This document shows positions 28,209 to 36,507 of a stretch of 64,000 bases of DNA, piece by piece. The DNA is taken from assembly GCF_019898765.1 (NCBI RefSeq), contig NZ_JAIOKB010000003.1, forward strand, positions 372,001-436,000, written 5' to 3'. The position numbers were made by a program, and so were the translations under genes. Positions within the stretch are counted from its first letter, which is position 1. The number at the start of each line of letters is the position of its first letter. Below the pieces are notes generated by a model. The model saw nothing but the letters and a program-made list of their open reading frames with translations, was not told the origin of the DNA and made no database searches. This stretch comes from Sphingomonas yunnanensis. GTDB taxonomy: Bacteria > Pseudomonadota > Alphaproteobacteria > Sphingomonadales > Sphingomonadaceae.

Positions 28209-30512
28209 TCAAAAACGTCGTCGGACCGTTCCGAAGACCTGCCGCGGCGAACCAGCCTGCAGCGTGTTGTTGAGCGACGACGCCGTGTTGAAGAACTGCC
28301 CCGACCCGAGCGCGGCAATGTAGCGCTCGTCTGTCAGGTTGACGGCGTTGACCTGGATTTCTACCCCGGCGAAGGTGCTGTTGGCTGGAAAGCGGTAGCC
28401 GATCGCGGCGTCGAACAGCGTGTAGCCTCCCACGGTGACGTCACCCGTGTAGGTGACGTTGCGCCCGGAGGTGTAGGCGCCGGCCACGTTCCCGAAGAAC
28501 ATGCCGTCGTCGTAGTTGATCTCGCCCTTGGCCAGGTGCGCCGGCGTGTCGACGGTGCGGACGCCCTTGGTCGCGACGAAGGCGGTGCCGTTGATCGTGT
28601 CGTCGTCGTACGTGCTGTCGTTGTACGAATAGGAGGCGATCAGCGCCAGCGGTCGAGCCACCTGATAGGTCGCGCCCACCTCAACGCCGCGGCTCGTCAC
28701 GCTCCCCACATTCTGTAGGATGCTGGGGTTACCCAAGATGTTCGCGCCGCTGAAGGCGGCGAGCAGCCGGTTCTTGAATTTGACGTCGTAGCCGGCCACG
28801 ACGCCGCGTAGCTGGCCCAGGTCGAAGCGCCAGCCGCCCTCGATCGTGCGCGACGTCTCAGGCTTAAGTGTGTCGCGGATCGCCTCGAAACCGGCCTGGG
28901 TCGTACCGAATGGCCCGCGGAATGAGCTGATGAAGGCGCGCATATTCTCGGCGTAATTGGCGAACAGCTCCTGCCGACCGATCCGGTAGGTCGCCCCGAC
29001 CTGCGGCTGGAACCAGTCCTTGGCGGCGATCCGTCCGTTGATGAAGGGCGTGCCGAACGTCGTCGTGATGCCGTTGGACACGCGCGTGCCCTTGAATCCG
29101 CCTGCCACGGTCAGTGCGTCGAGGACCTGCCAGCTGTCGCTGACGAAATACTGGTTGGTCACGGTCGTGAGATCGGTGAGGAAATCGCTCCTGAACGCGT
29201 TCGTGAGGAAGGCGGTCACGTCGGGGCGGTTCGTGAGGCTCGCCGCATAATAGTTGCGATCGGTGCTCGCGCGATTGTCTTCGTGCCAGAAGCCCAGCTG
29301 GATCGTGTGCGCGCCCAATCGTGCGGATGCCTTCGCGATACCGCCGTCGCGCTTGATCCCGTACTCCGTGGTGCGAACGGAAAGCGGGAAGCCATCGGGC
29401 GAGAACACCGCAGGTGTGTAGATGCCGCCGCTGCCCTTGTCGTAGTGATGGTAATAGGTCGCCGTCGCGTCGAGCCATTCGGAGACCGGCACGTCGAGGG
29501 TTAGTGCGCCGAGCCAGTCGCGACGAATGCCGCCGCTGTCGTAATAGGTGTCGTTGACGTTGGTGTAGGGCGCGGGGAAGGCCGTACCCGCGGTTGGAAA
29601 AGGCAACGCGCGATTGGCCGCCCGCGCCGTCTGGTTGGCGCCGACCTGCGACAGCAGGATGGCGGTGGTATAATCGGGGCGGAGGAAATCGAGGTCGTAA
29701 CCGATGCGATCGAGGGTCGCGGGCGACAGATCGGCATAGTTGCGCTCCTTGTGGAGCGAGTAGTTGAGCCAGCCGGTCAGCGTACCGCTGCCGATCGCCT
29801 GGACGACCTTGCCGTTCACCTTGGTGTCGGACTGACTGCCGAAACCTTTCCACTTGCTTGCGTCATGAATTACGCCCGAGATCGACAGCTTCGTGCCGGT
29901 CGGAAGCTCGCCGCTGTCGAGCCGACCGTAGAGATGGACGGTGTCGTACATGCCGTACGTCAGCGCCACCTCGCCGCTCGGTACCGCTGACGGCACGCGC
30001 GACACGAACTCCAGGTTGCCACCGAGGTTGCTGGTCGAGGCGATGCCGAGCGAGCCCGCTCCCTGTGACACGTCGACCCGCGCGATGTTCTCGGCCGCGA
30101 TCGCGCGGCTGACGTGCAGGCCGTTGTGTCCGTTGTAGAACATGTCACCGAGCGGGACGCCGTCGAGCGTGTAGCCCATCTGGCTCTGGTTGAAGCCGCG
30201 CACCGAGAGACGCGTGCCGAGCTCGTAGCTGCCGAACGGGTCCGAGCTCTGCAGCGCGACACCGGGCAGGCGCGCAACCGCCTTCAGCGGCGAACTGCCT
30301 GGCGGAAGGATCTCGATCGCCTTGCGCGATACCGTCTGCTCCTGGCGCACCTCGCCGTTGCCGTACACGACGATCTCGCCGTCATCGTCTGCTGCACTCG
30401 CCGTTGACGCATCGATGGGAGCGCCAACGGGAGCGACGGTCTGCGCCGAGGCGGATGCCGGGATGGCCATCATGAAGCTCGCTGAGGCGAGAAGAAGAGT
30501 CTTCGGATCCAT
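28209..30512 (-). CDS. TonB-dependent receptor linked to phosphatase genes
   Basis: 767-residue outer-membrane active-transport receptor. A signal peptide (about residues 1-23), a TonB-box-like DDGEIVVYG stretch, a plug domain with RLSVRGFNQSQMGYTLDGVPLGD, and a 22-strand barrel ending in the aromatic residue of FGTVRRRF are visible. The ATG at 30510-30512 gives the signal peptide and has a purine-rich AGGTAGGA upstream. It lies between phoA (145 bp downstream, same strand) and the divergent phoD remnant, which suggests uptake of a phosphorylated organic compound or its product. That substrate is inferred from context only. Confidence 0.88.
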   Translation of the reverse strand: MDPKTLLLASASFMMAIPASASAQTVAPVGAPIDASTASAADDDGEIVVYGNGEVRQEQTVSRKAIEILPPGSSPLKAVARLPGVALQSSDPFGSYELGTRLSVRGFNQSQMGYTLDGVPLGDMFYNGHNGLHVSRAIAAENIARVDVSQGAGSLGIASTSNLGGNLEFVSRVPSAVPSGEVALTYGMYDTVHLYGRLDSGELPTGTKLSISGVIHDASKWKGFGSQSDTKVNGKVVQAIGSGTLTGWLNYSLHKERNYADLSPATLDRIGYDLDFLRPDYTTAILLSQVGANQTARAANRALPFPTAGTAFPAPYTNVNDTYYDSGGIRRDWLGALTLDVPVSEWLDATATYYHHYDKGSGGIYTPAVFSPDGFPLSVRTTEYGIKRDGGIAKASARLGAHTIQLGFWHEDNRASTDRNYYAASLTNRPDVTAFLTNAFRSDFLTDLTTVTNQYFVSDSWQVLDALTVAGGFKGTRVSNGITTTFGTPFINGRIAAKDWFQPQVGATYRIGRQELFANYAENMRAFISSFRGPFGTTQAGFEAIRDTLKPETSRTIEGGWRFDLGQLRGVVAGYDVKFKNRLLAAFSGANILGNPSILQNVGSVTSRGVEVGATYQVARPLALIASYSYNDSTYDDDTINGTAFVATKGVRTVDTPAHLAKGEINYDDGMFFGNVAGAYTSGRNVTYTGDVTVGGYTLFDAAIGYRFPANSTFAGVEIQVNAVNLTDERYIAALGSGQFFNTASSLNNTLQAGSPRQVFGTVRRRF

Positions 30513-30636
30513 CTGGGTCCTACCTGTCGATGTCGGGGGTGTCGCCACTCGAGCAGCGTTCGTTGGCTTCTCGACTAGGGGCGGTTCGGGTCGCTTCGAT
30601 GACCGGGGCGCTACGGAACTGTGACACTCACCTCCG

Positions 30637-30654
30637 ATGTCACGGGTTGGTCAC
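30637..30654 (+). promoter_or_regulatory. Candidate Pho box upstream of the phoD remnant
   Basis: ATGTCAC GGGT TGGTCAC shows two seven-base half-sites spaced by four bases (11-bp period), which matches the CTGTCAT-N4-CTGTCAT architecture bound by PhoB. It lies in the divergent phoD/TonB-receptor control region. It overlaps the first in-frame ATG of phoD, so that ATG would not be the true start if the box is real. Confidence 0.45.
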
Positions 30655-31361
30655 GGCTCGTGCTTAGGCCACGCCATAACCGGAGCGAACTCTGACTGGC
30701 ATCGACGTGCCGTACTCGGTGCCATGGCTGCCTTGGCGGCGACGCCAGCGACCGCCATCGATAAAGGCGCCCGTGGCGCCGCCGATCCGTTCGCACTCGG
30801 CGTGGCCAGCGGTGATCCGGACGTCGACGGCTTTGTGCTTTGGACGCTACTAGTCGGAGCATTCGCCGAGCCGTTGAGGGCAGGCGCTGTTGAGATCCGG
30901 TACGAGGTCGCGACCGACCCTGCTTTCCGGCAGATTGTGCGCGCTAGTCGGGGCGCCGCGCGTCCGGAGCGCGGACATGCGGTGCACGTCGAGATCGTTG
31001 GGCTGCCTGCCGGAAGGCCTTACTGGTACCGCTTTCACGCTCTCGGCGCCACGAGCCCGGTAGGCCGCGCCGCCACGGTACCGCACACCGCCGACCGGCT
31101 CAGGCTGGCGGTCACGTCATGCCAGCACTGGGAGCAGGCGCGGCTCGGCGTCTATCGCGACATCGTCGCGTCGGCGCCCGACCTGGTGCTGCAACTCGGC
31201 GACTACATCTACGAGCAGAGCTACCCTGACCTGCCGACCGTCCGCTCGTTGGGGCGCCCGAGCCGGGCGACCTCGCCGGCTATCGGCAGCGCCACGCGCT
31301 CTACAAGACCGACCCGGACCTCCAGGCCGCACATCGCGAGTGCCCGTGGGTGGTGACATGG
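30637..31361 (+). pseudogene. phoD: phoD-like alkaline phosphatase, frameshifted and truncated by an IS6-type element
   Basis: 5' part of a Tat-exported PhoD-type phosphodiesterase/alkaline phosphatase. HRRAVLGAMAAL is a twin-arginine signal, FALGVASGDPDVDGFVLWT starts the PhoD N-terminal domain, and LAVTSCQHWEQARLGVYRDI with LQLGDYIYEQ begins the metallophosphatase domain. After about base 31250 the reading frame is lost. Moving to the frame with one extra base restores EPGDLAGYRQRHALYK and AAHRECPWVVTW, so one G was probably lost from the run at 31251-31254. The gene then stops at the IS boundary, exactly where the family's DDHE metal site should follow. The product would be inactive. Confidence 0.85.
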
Positions 31362-32193
31362 CCTCTGTCAAAGCCAATGCACCTGAGCAGGTGATCGGGG
31401 TAGGGCGAGGCATGCCCCGCCCGCGCAAGCCAGCCAGTCCGTTCCGCTACTTCAACTCGTCGCCCGAGGTGATCCGGCTGGTGGTGCTGATGTACGTGCA
31501 CTTTCCGCTGTCGCTGCGGAAGGTGGAGGACCTTCTGTTCGAGCGTGGGATCGACATCTGCCACGATGCGGTGAGGCTGTGGTGGAACAGGTTCGGTCCG
31601 CTGTTCGCGGGCGAGGTGCGGCGCCAGCGGGTGAGCCGGATGCGGGGCTTTCGCCACTGGCGCTGGCACCTCGACGAGATGTACGTGAAGCTGAACGGCG
31701 AGATGGTCTACCTGTGGCGCGCCGTCGATCACGAAGGTGAGATCCTCGAGAGCTACGTCACCAAAACGCGCGACAAGAAGGCTGCGTTTGCCTTCATGAA
31801 GAAAGCGCTCAAGCGCCACGGCTCGCCTGAGGCGATCACCACCGACGGTCTGCGCTCCTACGGCGCTGCACTGAACGAGCTTGGTAGCCGCGAGAAGCAG
31901 GAGGTGGGGCGCTGGGCCAACAACCGGGTGGAGAACTCGCACCTGCCGTTCAGGCGACGAGAGCGGGCGATGCTGCGGTTCCGGCAGATGCGAACGCTAC
32001 AGAAGTTCGCCTCGGTACACGCCAACGTCCACAACCACTTCAACCACGAACGCCACCTCGTCGATCGCCAGACCTACAAGCAGCGCCGCTCCGCGGCGCT
32101 CGCAGCGTGGCAGGCGCTTGCCAGCTGACCCGCCGCCCACGAAGCCCGAGGTGCATCGTGTAGAGACGAGTTCGCGTTAGACTGACAGCACCC
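31360..32193 (+). mobile_element. IS6-family-type insertion sequence
   Basis: Element of about 834 bp containing one transposase gene. Its left boundary falls where the phoD coding sequence abruptly ends (GGCCTCTGTCAAAGCC from 31360). The right end, read on the other strand, is GGGTGCTGTCAGTC ending at 32193. The shared terminal pattern GGnnnCTGTCA fits imperfect terminal inverted repeats of the IS6 type. The flanking sequences show no target duplication and belong to different genes. End points are estimated by eye to within a few bases. Confidence 0.75.
31412..32128 (+). CDS. IS6 family DDE transposase
   Basis: 238-residue transposase. The start MPRPRKPASPFRYFNSSPEV is typical of IS6 proteins. 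The helix-turn-helix includes LSLRKVEDLLFERGIDICHDAVRLW. Catalytic residues are the Asp of WHLDEMYVK (about residue 88), the Asp of AITTDGLRSY (about 145) and the Glu of NNRVENSH (about 174). Only 28 residues separate the second Asp and the Glu, shorter than the classical 34 of IS6/IS26. The frame is open for 24 more codons into the phoD sequence, but those are not transposase. No internal stop or frameshift is visible, so it is probably active. Confidence 0.9.
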   Translation: MPRPRKPASPFRYFNSSPEVIRLVVLMYVHFPLSLRKVEDLLFERGIDICHDAVRLWWNRFGPLFAGEVRRQRVSRMRGFRHWRWHLDEMYVKLNGEMVYLWRAVDHEGEILESYVTKTRDKKAAFAFMKKALKRHGSPEAITTDGLRSYGAALNELGSREKQEVGRWANNRVENSHLPFRRRERAMLRFRQMRTLQKFASVHANVHNHFNHERHLVDRQTYKQRRSAALAAWQALAS

Positions 32194-32277
32194 GTGCGGC
32201 TCTTCACCGCCTTCCTGTCGGCCCGGCTCGCAGATTATGCATCGCTGCTCGCCGGACAGCCGGCACTAGAGACCTGA
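32191..32277 (+). pseudogene. Probable 3' remnant of a LysR-type regulator next to the IS right end
   Basis: Immediately beyond the IS a frame reads APVRLFTAFLSARLADYASLL and ends at a TGA at 32275. The pattern P-x-R-hydrophobic-F-x-x-F-L-x-x-R-L is the usual last helix of LysR-family effector domains. It is not PhoD sequence. The 5' end of the gene is missing, so this is an inferred relic left by an IS-associated deletion or rearrangement. Confidence 0.4.
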
Positions 32278-32530
32278 TTTCGGTAGCCGGGATAGTACAT
32301 AGAAGGGCGGGCTATCGATGGTGCCGGGGGTGGCGGCGCATGAACCAACGTCCGACCATGGACGCGTTCAAAGGGCACTAAACGACCAGAAGGGGGTCGG
32401 GTTACGATCTTGGCCAGGAGAGCTTCAGCCACCCAATTGGTGACGCTGCCTGGGTTCTCGCCTCTGGGCTTCTCACCACGCAGCCTCCTGCTGTACTGCC
32501 AAGCAGCTTTTTACAGTGAAATCGGTTCGC
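32278..32530. other. Gap without a convincing gene upstream of the chemoreceptor
   Basis: Together with the hairpin region that follows, this is about 318 bp between the LysR-like remnant and the chemoreceptor gene. One short minus-strand frame exists, but its composition and lack of a ribosome site do not support a gene. The base composition is less GC-rich than in the neighbouring genes. Confidence 0.4.
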
Positions 32531-32568
32531 GTTTGCCGAGCGGCAAACGTGCCGACGCTAACGTCGGC
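32531..32568. promoter_or_regulatory. Two consecutive perfect inverted repeats upstream of the chemoreceptor gene
   Basis: GTTTGCCG-AG-CGGCAAAC (32531-32548) is a perfect dyad with eight-base arms. Two bases later GCCGAC-GCTAAC-GTCGGC (32551-32568) is a second perfect hairpin. They end 27 bases before the chemoreceptor start codon. The first looks like a dimeric regulator's operator; the pair could also act as RNA hairpins in the leader. No family assignment is possible by eye. Confidence 0.5.
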
Positions 32569-32595
32569 TTAACTATGGCGCTTTAGCAAGTCGCT

Positions 32596-33942
32596 ATGGG
32601 CGATCTGAGCATCATCGGCGAGGTCGGACTCGGTGAGCTTCACCTCACCGAGAAGCTTCACTTATTCGGCTTTTCCGCGGACGACGATCTGCTTGGCCGC
32701 CACATCTGGACCATCCTGCAACCGTATGCACACCGCGTCGTAGAAGCGGAGGTCGCTGGATGGTACAGCTTGCTACCGCGCCTCCCGCACCAAGCGCTTG
32801 ACCAGCATGTCGCATCATTCAACGGGGTTGTCCGTGACATGCTCTGCGACCTCAAGGCGGGTTGTTGGTCGTCGCTCAGCGCGGAGTGGGTAGTCGCGGC
32901 CTTCAACGCTGGGGTGCCGTTGACTGCCGTCCTGGCGCTTAGAAGCGGCACTATTGCCTTGTGCGTCGAGCTGATGACCGAGGAGTACAACTGCTCGAAA
33001 GAGGAGCGGACTGCCATCAACCGCCTCTTCCTACGCCTGCAGGCTCTCCACTGCGACGTGCTCGCGACGGTCCATGCCACTCAGGTCGACTCCGCTGCGC
33101 AGCGGCAGCGCCACACCACGGCTGAGAGCTTTCGCAACGGCATCGCATCGCTCGTCAGCGGCAGCGTCAGTGAAGGCGCCCTCCTCCGCGAACAGACGAC
33201 GGCAACCGCGATCGCCGCGCGCGGGATGCTGGGGCAGGCGAGCGAGGTCGCGGCGGCTGCCGAGCAGTCCGCCGTCGCGATGCGCGACGCCGCACGTACC
33301 GCCTCCGGCCTCATACTGGCAATCCGGGAGGTACAGAATGAGGTAGATGGCGCAGCCGCAGTTGCCGGCCGGGCAAGCAGCCAAGCCAGCAGCGCAGTAG
33401 GAACGTCCGAGACGCTGAGTGGACACGCGAGATCGATCGCATCGATCCTGAGCCTGATCAGAGACATCGCCGGGCAGACCAACCTGCTAGCCCTTAATGC
33501 GACGATTGAGGCGGCCCGCGCAGGGGACGCCGGGCGAGGCTTCGCCGTCGTAGCGCAGGAGGTGAAGAGCCTTGCGAGCCAGACCGCGCGCGCGACCGAC
33601 GAGATCTCGGCTAAGATCGCCTCGATTCAGTCGGCTACTGAGGCAACTGTGAATGTGAGCGCCGGCATCAGAACGACGGTGGCCGAGGTGCAGGAGGGCG
33701 CCGATCGGATCCGGCGCACTATGAACGCGCAGGCGCAAACCGTTACCGCGATCACCTCGGCGGTCGACGAAACTGCGCTCGCAGCAGAGACGATGTCCAG
33801 TACCATAGCCGCCATAAGGCAGCAGACGCAAAATGTGGCGGCTGAGATCGACAACGTAGGTCTCGGATTTGATCGGCTTGGCGGCCGGCTGACCCTTCTA
33901 AGAGACAGTGCGGAGAGCTATTCACGTACGGTTTCCGGCTAG
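32596..33942 (+). CDS. Soluble methyl-accepting chemotaxis protein with globin-like N-terminal sensor
   Basis: 448-residue cytoplasmic chemoreceptor that would signal through CheA/CheW. There is no membrane segment. The C-terminal half is a classical signalling coiled coil with the hairpin tip [21 protein letters not shown] (about residues 290-310) and [22 protein letters not shown]. The N-terminal 165 residues are all-helical and laid out like the protoglobin domain of globin-coupled sensors (HemAT type), with [16 protein letters not shown] and a [13 protein letters not shown] helix. I do not see a clear proximal-histidine signature, so heme binding is uncertain. It is the first of three signalling-type genes; no che genes are in the window. 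Confidence 0.85.
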   Translation: MGDLSIIGEVGLGELHLTEKLHLFGFSADDDLLGRHIWTILQPYAHRVVEAEVAGWYSLLPRLPHQALDQHVASFNGVVRDMLCDLKAGCWSSLSAEWVVAAFNAGVPLTAVLALRSGTIALCVELMTEEYNCSKEERTAINRLFLRLQALHCDVLATVHATQVDSAAQRQRHTTAESFRNGIASLVSGSVSEGALLREQTTATAIAARGMLGQASEVAAAAEQSAVAMRDAARTASGLILAIREVQNEVDGAAAVAGRASSQASSAVGTSETLSGHARSIASILSLIRDIAGQTNLLALNATIEAARAGDAGRGFAVVAQEVKSLASQTARATDEISAKIASIQSATEATVNVSAGIRTTVAEVQEGADRIRRTMNAQAQTVTAITSAVDETALAAETMSSTIAAIRQQTQNVAAEIDNVGLGFDRLGGRLTLLRDSAESYSRTVSG

Positions 33943-33956
33943 ACCAATCTAGCCCG
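33935..33956 (+). terminator. Hairpin spanning the chemoreceptor stop codon
   Basis: GGCTAGA-CCAA-TCTAGCC (33937-33954) is a perfect seven-base-pair hairpin that includes the TAG stop codon, flanked by CC and CGG that extend the stem imperfectly. A second weak hairpin (AGCGC...GCGCT, ending in TTT) follows near 33957-33982. There is no long T-tract, so termination is plausible but not certain. Confidence 0.4.
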
Positions 33957-34032
33957 GAGCGCCCTTACTCCTGAGCGCTTTGGTTCGGATCAACGGCTAG
34001 GGCAGGACAGGCGCAGTCGACACTCCAATCAG

Positions 34033-34440
34033 TCAAAGACAGACGTGTTCAAGGTGTCTGATGACGAGTGCCTGCTCATCATCCCTCTGCTGCTCCATCA
34101 TGCGCCAGATAGCAGCGGCCGCGGCGCGGTAGCCCTGCCAGTCAGCAGCAATCGTCTCATCCGTCCAGCGAGACACGTGCTGATCCGAAACCAGACGATT
34201 GGCAGCGAACGAGTTCTGCAGGGCTAGTATGTCTCGCGCAGAGGCGTAATTCGCGCTTGCCAACAGCCGAGGTACAACCACCTGGTTGATAAAGCGGCCG
34301 CGTTCGATGCTGACTTGTCCAAGCGTGGCGCGCGCGCGGGGCAACATGATCGGGTCCGGAGCATCATCCCGGCACAAGCGTTTAATATCATCCAGACCCA
34401 GCTCGATCCGACGGTGATAGTCGCTCAACGTCCGCAGCAT
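34033..34440 (-). CDS. Hypothetical helical protein, 135 residues
   Basis: 135-residue protein starting MLRTLSDYHRRIELGLDDIKR, predicted almost entirely alpha-helical, with no signal peptide or membrane segment. The start is the ATG at 34438-34440. His and Asp/Glu residues are scattered (HRRIE, RHLEH) in a way that recalls four-helix hemerythrin-like bundles, but I cannot align it to a known family. It lies between a chemoreceptor and a diguanylate cyclase, convergent with the former and divergent from the latter, which hints at a signalling or stress role. Confidence 0.6.
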   Translation of the reverse strand: MLRTLSDYHRRIELGLDDIKRLCRDDAPDPIMLPRARATLGQVSIERGRFINQVVVPRLLASANYASARDILALQNSFAANRLVSDQHVSRWTDETIAADWQGYRAAAAAIWRMMEQQRDDEQALVIRHLEHVCL

Positions 34441-34677
34441 GTTACCGTAGGCTCTCCTTCCATAAAGCTGACCTAGATCAGCATACCAGCCTTCGGCAAG
34501 TCGCAGGCGGTCACGGCGCCAAAGGCGGTTTCGGTGTTAGCGGCATGCTCGCTCGCGCGCTGGGCGAGAGCGGCATCGGTAGAGCTCACGGGCTTGAGCT
34601 GCCGCTTGTTCTTAACGTGTCAGAAACCATGGCGGCCTTAGGCCCGGAACGTAGCAACTTGATCTGGATCATCCGCC

Positions 34678-36507
34678 ATGCTCCCATCGCTGATCTCGCG
34701 CGTGACCGCATTGGGCATCATCGTCGGTGCGGCATTAGCCGGCCTGATCGCGCTTCTGCTGCAATCGTCGCTGGAGACGCGCGAGAGCTTCGCCTGGGTG
34801 ACTCATTCCCAGCAGGTCATCGTTGGCCTCGACGAGGCTCTTGCCGAGCTGCGCGAGGCGGAATCGGGCCAACGCGGCTTCCTGCTGACGAAGGACCTCC
34901 GCTTCGTCGCGACGGTCGACCAGCGGCTCGCAGACGCGGCCCGTCAGTTCCGCCGGCTCGAACGGCTCACGGCCGACAATACACTCCAGCACGAGCGCGC
35001 CGTCGCGCTCAGGGAGGCGGTCGCGCGGCGCATCGCGGTGCTGCGCACGCCCTTGCTGCTGGGCCGTCGCGGTGACTTCGCGGCAGCGACGCGGATCGTC
35101 GCCGGCGGGCAAGGGCGCGAGCTGATGGCCGAAGTCGATCGGCGCGCAAGCCTCCTGCTACAGCGCGAGCGCGACCTGCTGGCGCAGCGCGCGGCGGACG
35201 CGGAAGCGCGGCTCGCCGGCACCAAGCGTGCGGTGATGGTCGGCGGCCCGCTCGTCGCAGCTCTGCTTGCTCTTTTGGTCATCACGGTCGCGATCGGCGT
35301 GCGGCGCCCGCTCCGTCGTGTCCTCGATGCCATGGCGGCGCTGGGAGAAGGTGAGGGGGAGAGCAGGCTCGACACGCGCACTGGCTCGCTCGAGTTCGAT
35401 CGCCTCGCCGGTGGCTATAACCGCATGGCGGAGCGGCTCAGCGAGGCGCTTGGCGAGCAACGTGCCACCGATGGACGACTGCAGGCGGCCAACGCCGACC
35501 TGCTCGCACAGCGCGGCGCGCTGGAGACGCGGGGACACGTCATCGCGCGGCTCGGCGACATGGCGCATCGGCTGCAGGCGGCGCGCACCGACGCCGAGCT
35601 GGCGCAGATCATCGACTGTTACGTGCCGCAGGTGCTGCCGGGCGTGGCGGGCGCGCTCTACGCACACAATAATTCGCGCAACCTGCTGGTTCGGCTCGCC
35701 GGCTGGGGTGAGGGCGGGGCGCTCCCCGAGAGTTTCGGCCCGGACGAATGCTGGGCGCTGCGGCTTGGCCAAGGGCATGTCGTGCTAGGCGACGGCCATG
35801 AGGTGGGGTGCCGTCACGCTGCCGACGATGCCGGCGCGTACCGCTGCGAGCCGCTGCTCGCCGGTGGCGAGGTCATCGGACTGCTCTTCTTACAGGGTGT
35901 CGTCGGCGAGGAGGAGGCGTTCCGGCTCAACGCGCTCGGCGAGAACATCGCGTCCGCGCTCGTCAATCATCGGCTTCAGCGCGATCTCAGGGAACAGACG
36001 GTCCGCGACGCGCTCACCGGACTGAACAACCGCCGCTACATGGAGGAGGCCCTTCAGCTGGAGATCGCGCGCGCCGCGCGCGCCGGGACGCCGCTCGCCT
36101 TCGTCATGTGCGACGTCGATCACTTCAAGCGCTTCAACGATGAATTCGGCCATGACGCCGGCGACGCGGTGCTACAGCTCGTCGGCGCGGCGTTGCGGGA
36201 GCACTTCCGTGACGGCGATGTCGCCTGCCGCTACGGCGGCGAGGAGTTCGCGATCATCGCGCCGGGGGCGACGGCAGCGGCGCTCCTGCCCCGGATCGAG
36301 CGGCTCCGCGCCGCGCTGGGCGCATTGCGGGCGCGACAGGGCGCGCAAGCGTTGGGCGCCGTCAGCCTTTCCTTCGGCGTGGCCGAGTGGGGCGCCGGCC
36401 TGGGCCGGGACAATGCGCCGCTGATCGCCAGCGCGGACGCGGCACTTTACCGTGCGAAGCGGGAGGGGCGAGACCGAGCGATCGTGGCCGAGAGGTTGGC
36501 CGCCTGA
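34678..36507 (+). CDS. CHASE3-HAMP-GAF-GGDEF diguanylate cyclase
   Basis: 609-residue membrane-bound enzyme predicted to make cyclic di-GMP. Two membrane segments (about residues 10-30 and 187-207) flank a periplasmic CHASE3 domain with the motif ELREAESGQRGFLLT. A HAMP region (about 208-260), a coiled linker, a GAF-like domain (about 290-430) with GEVIGLLFLQG, and the catalytic GGDEF domain follow. The active-site signature is GGEEF at about residue 520. The inhibitory I-site RxxD is present at about 511-514 (RDGD), five residues before GGEEF, so product feedback inhibition is expected. It sits upstream of a gene-poor stretch. Confidence 0.92.
   Translation: MLPSLISRVTALGIIVGAALAGLIALLLQSSLETRESFAWVTHSQQVIVGLDEALAELREAESGQRGFLLTKDLRFVATVDQRLADAARQFRRLERLTADNTLQHERAVALREAVARRIAVLRTPLLLGRRGDFAAATRIVAGGQGRELMAEVDRRASLLLQRERDLLAQRAADAEARLAGTKRAVMVGGPLVAALLALLVITVAIGVRRPLRRVLDAMAALGEGEGESRLDTRTGSLEFDRLAGGYNRMAERLSEALGEQRATDGRLQAANADLLAQRGALETRGHVIARLGDMAHRLQAARTDAELAQIIDCYVPQVLPGVAGALYAHNNSRNLLVRLAGWGEGGALPESFGPDECWALRLGQGHVVLGDGHEVGCRHAADDAGAYRCEPLLAGGEVIGLLFLQGVVGEEEAFRLNALGENIASALVNHRLQRDLREQTVRDALTGLNNRRYMEEALQLEIARAARAGTPLAFVMCDVDHFKRFNDEFGHDAGDAVLQLVGAALREHFRDGDVACRYGGEEFAIIAPGATAAALLPRIERLRAALGALRARQGAQALGAVSLSFGVAEWGAGLGRDNAPLIASADAALYRAKREGRDRAIVAERLAA

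Noticed and set aside
32235-32432. 65-codon minus-strand frame after the IS element
   Set aside because: No ribosome site, proline-rich low-complexity sequence and no recognisable domain.
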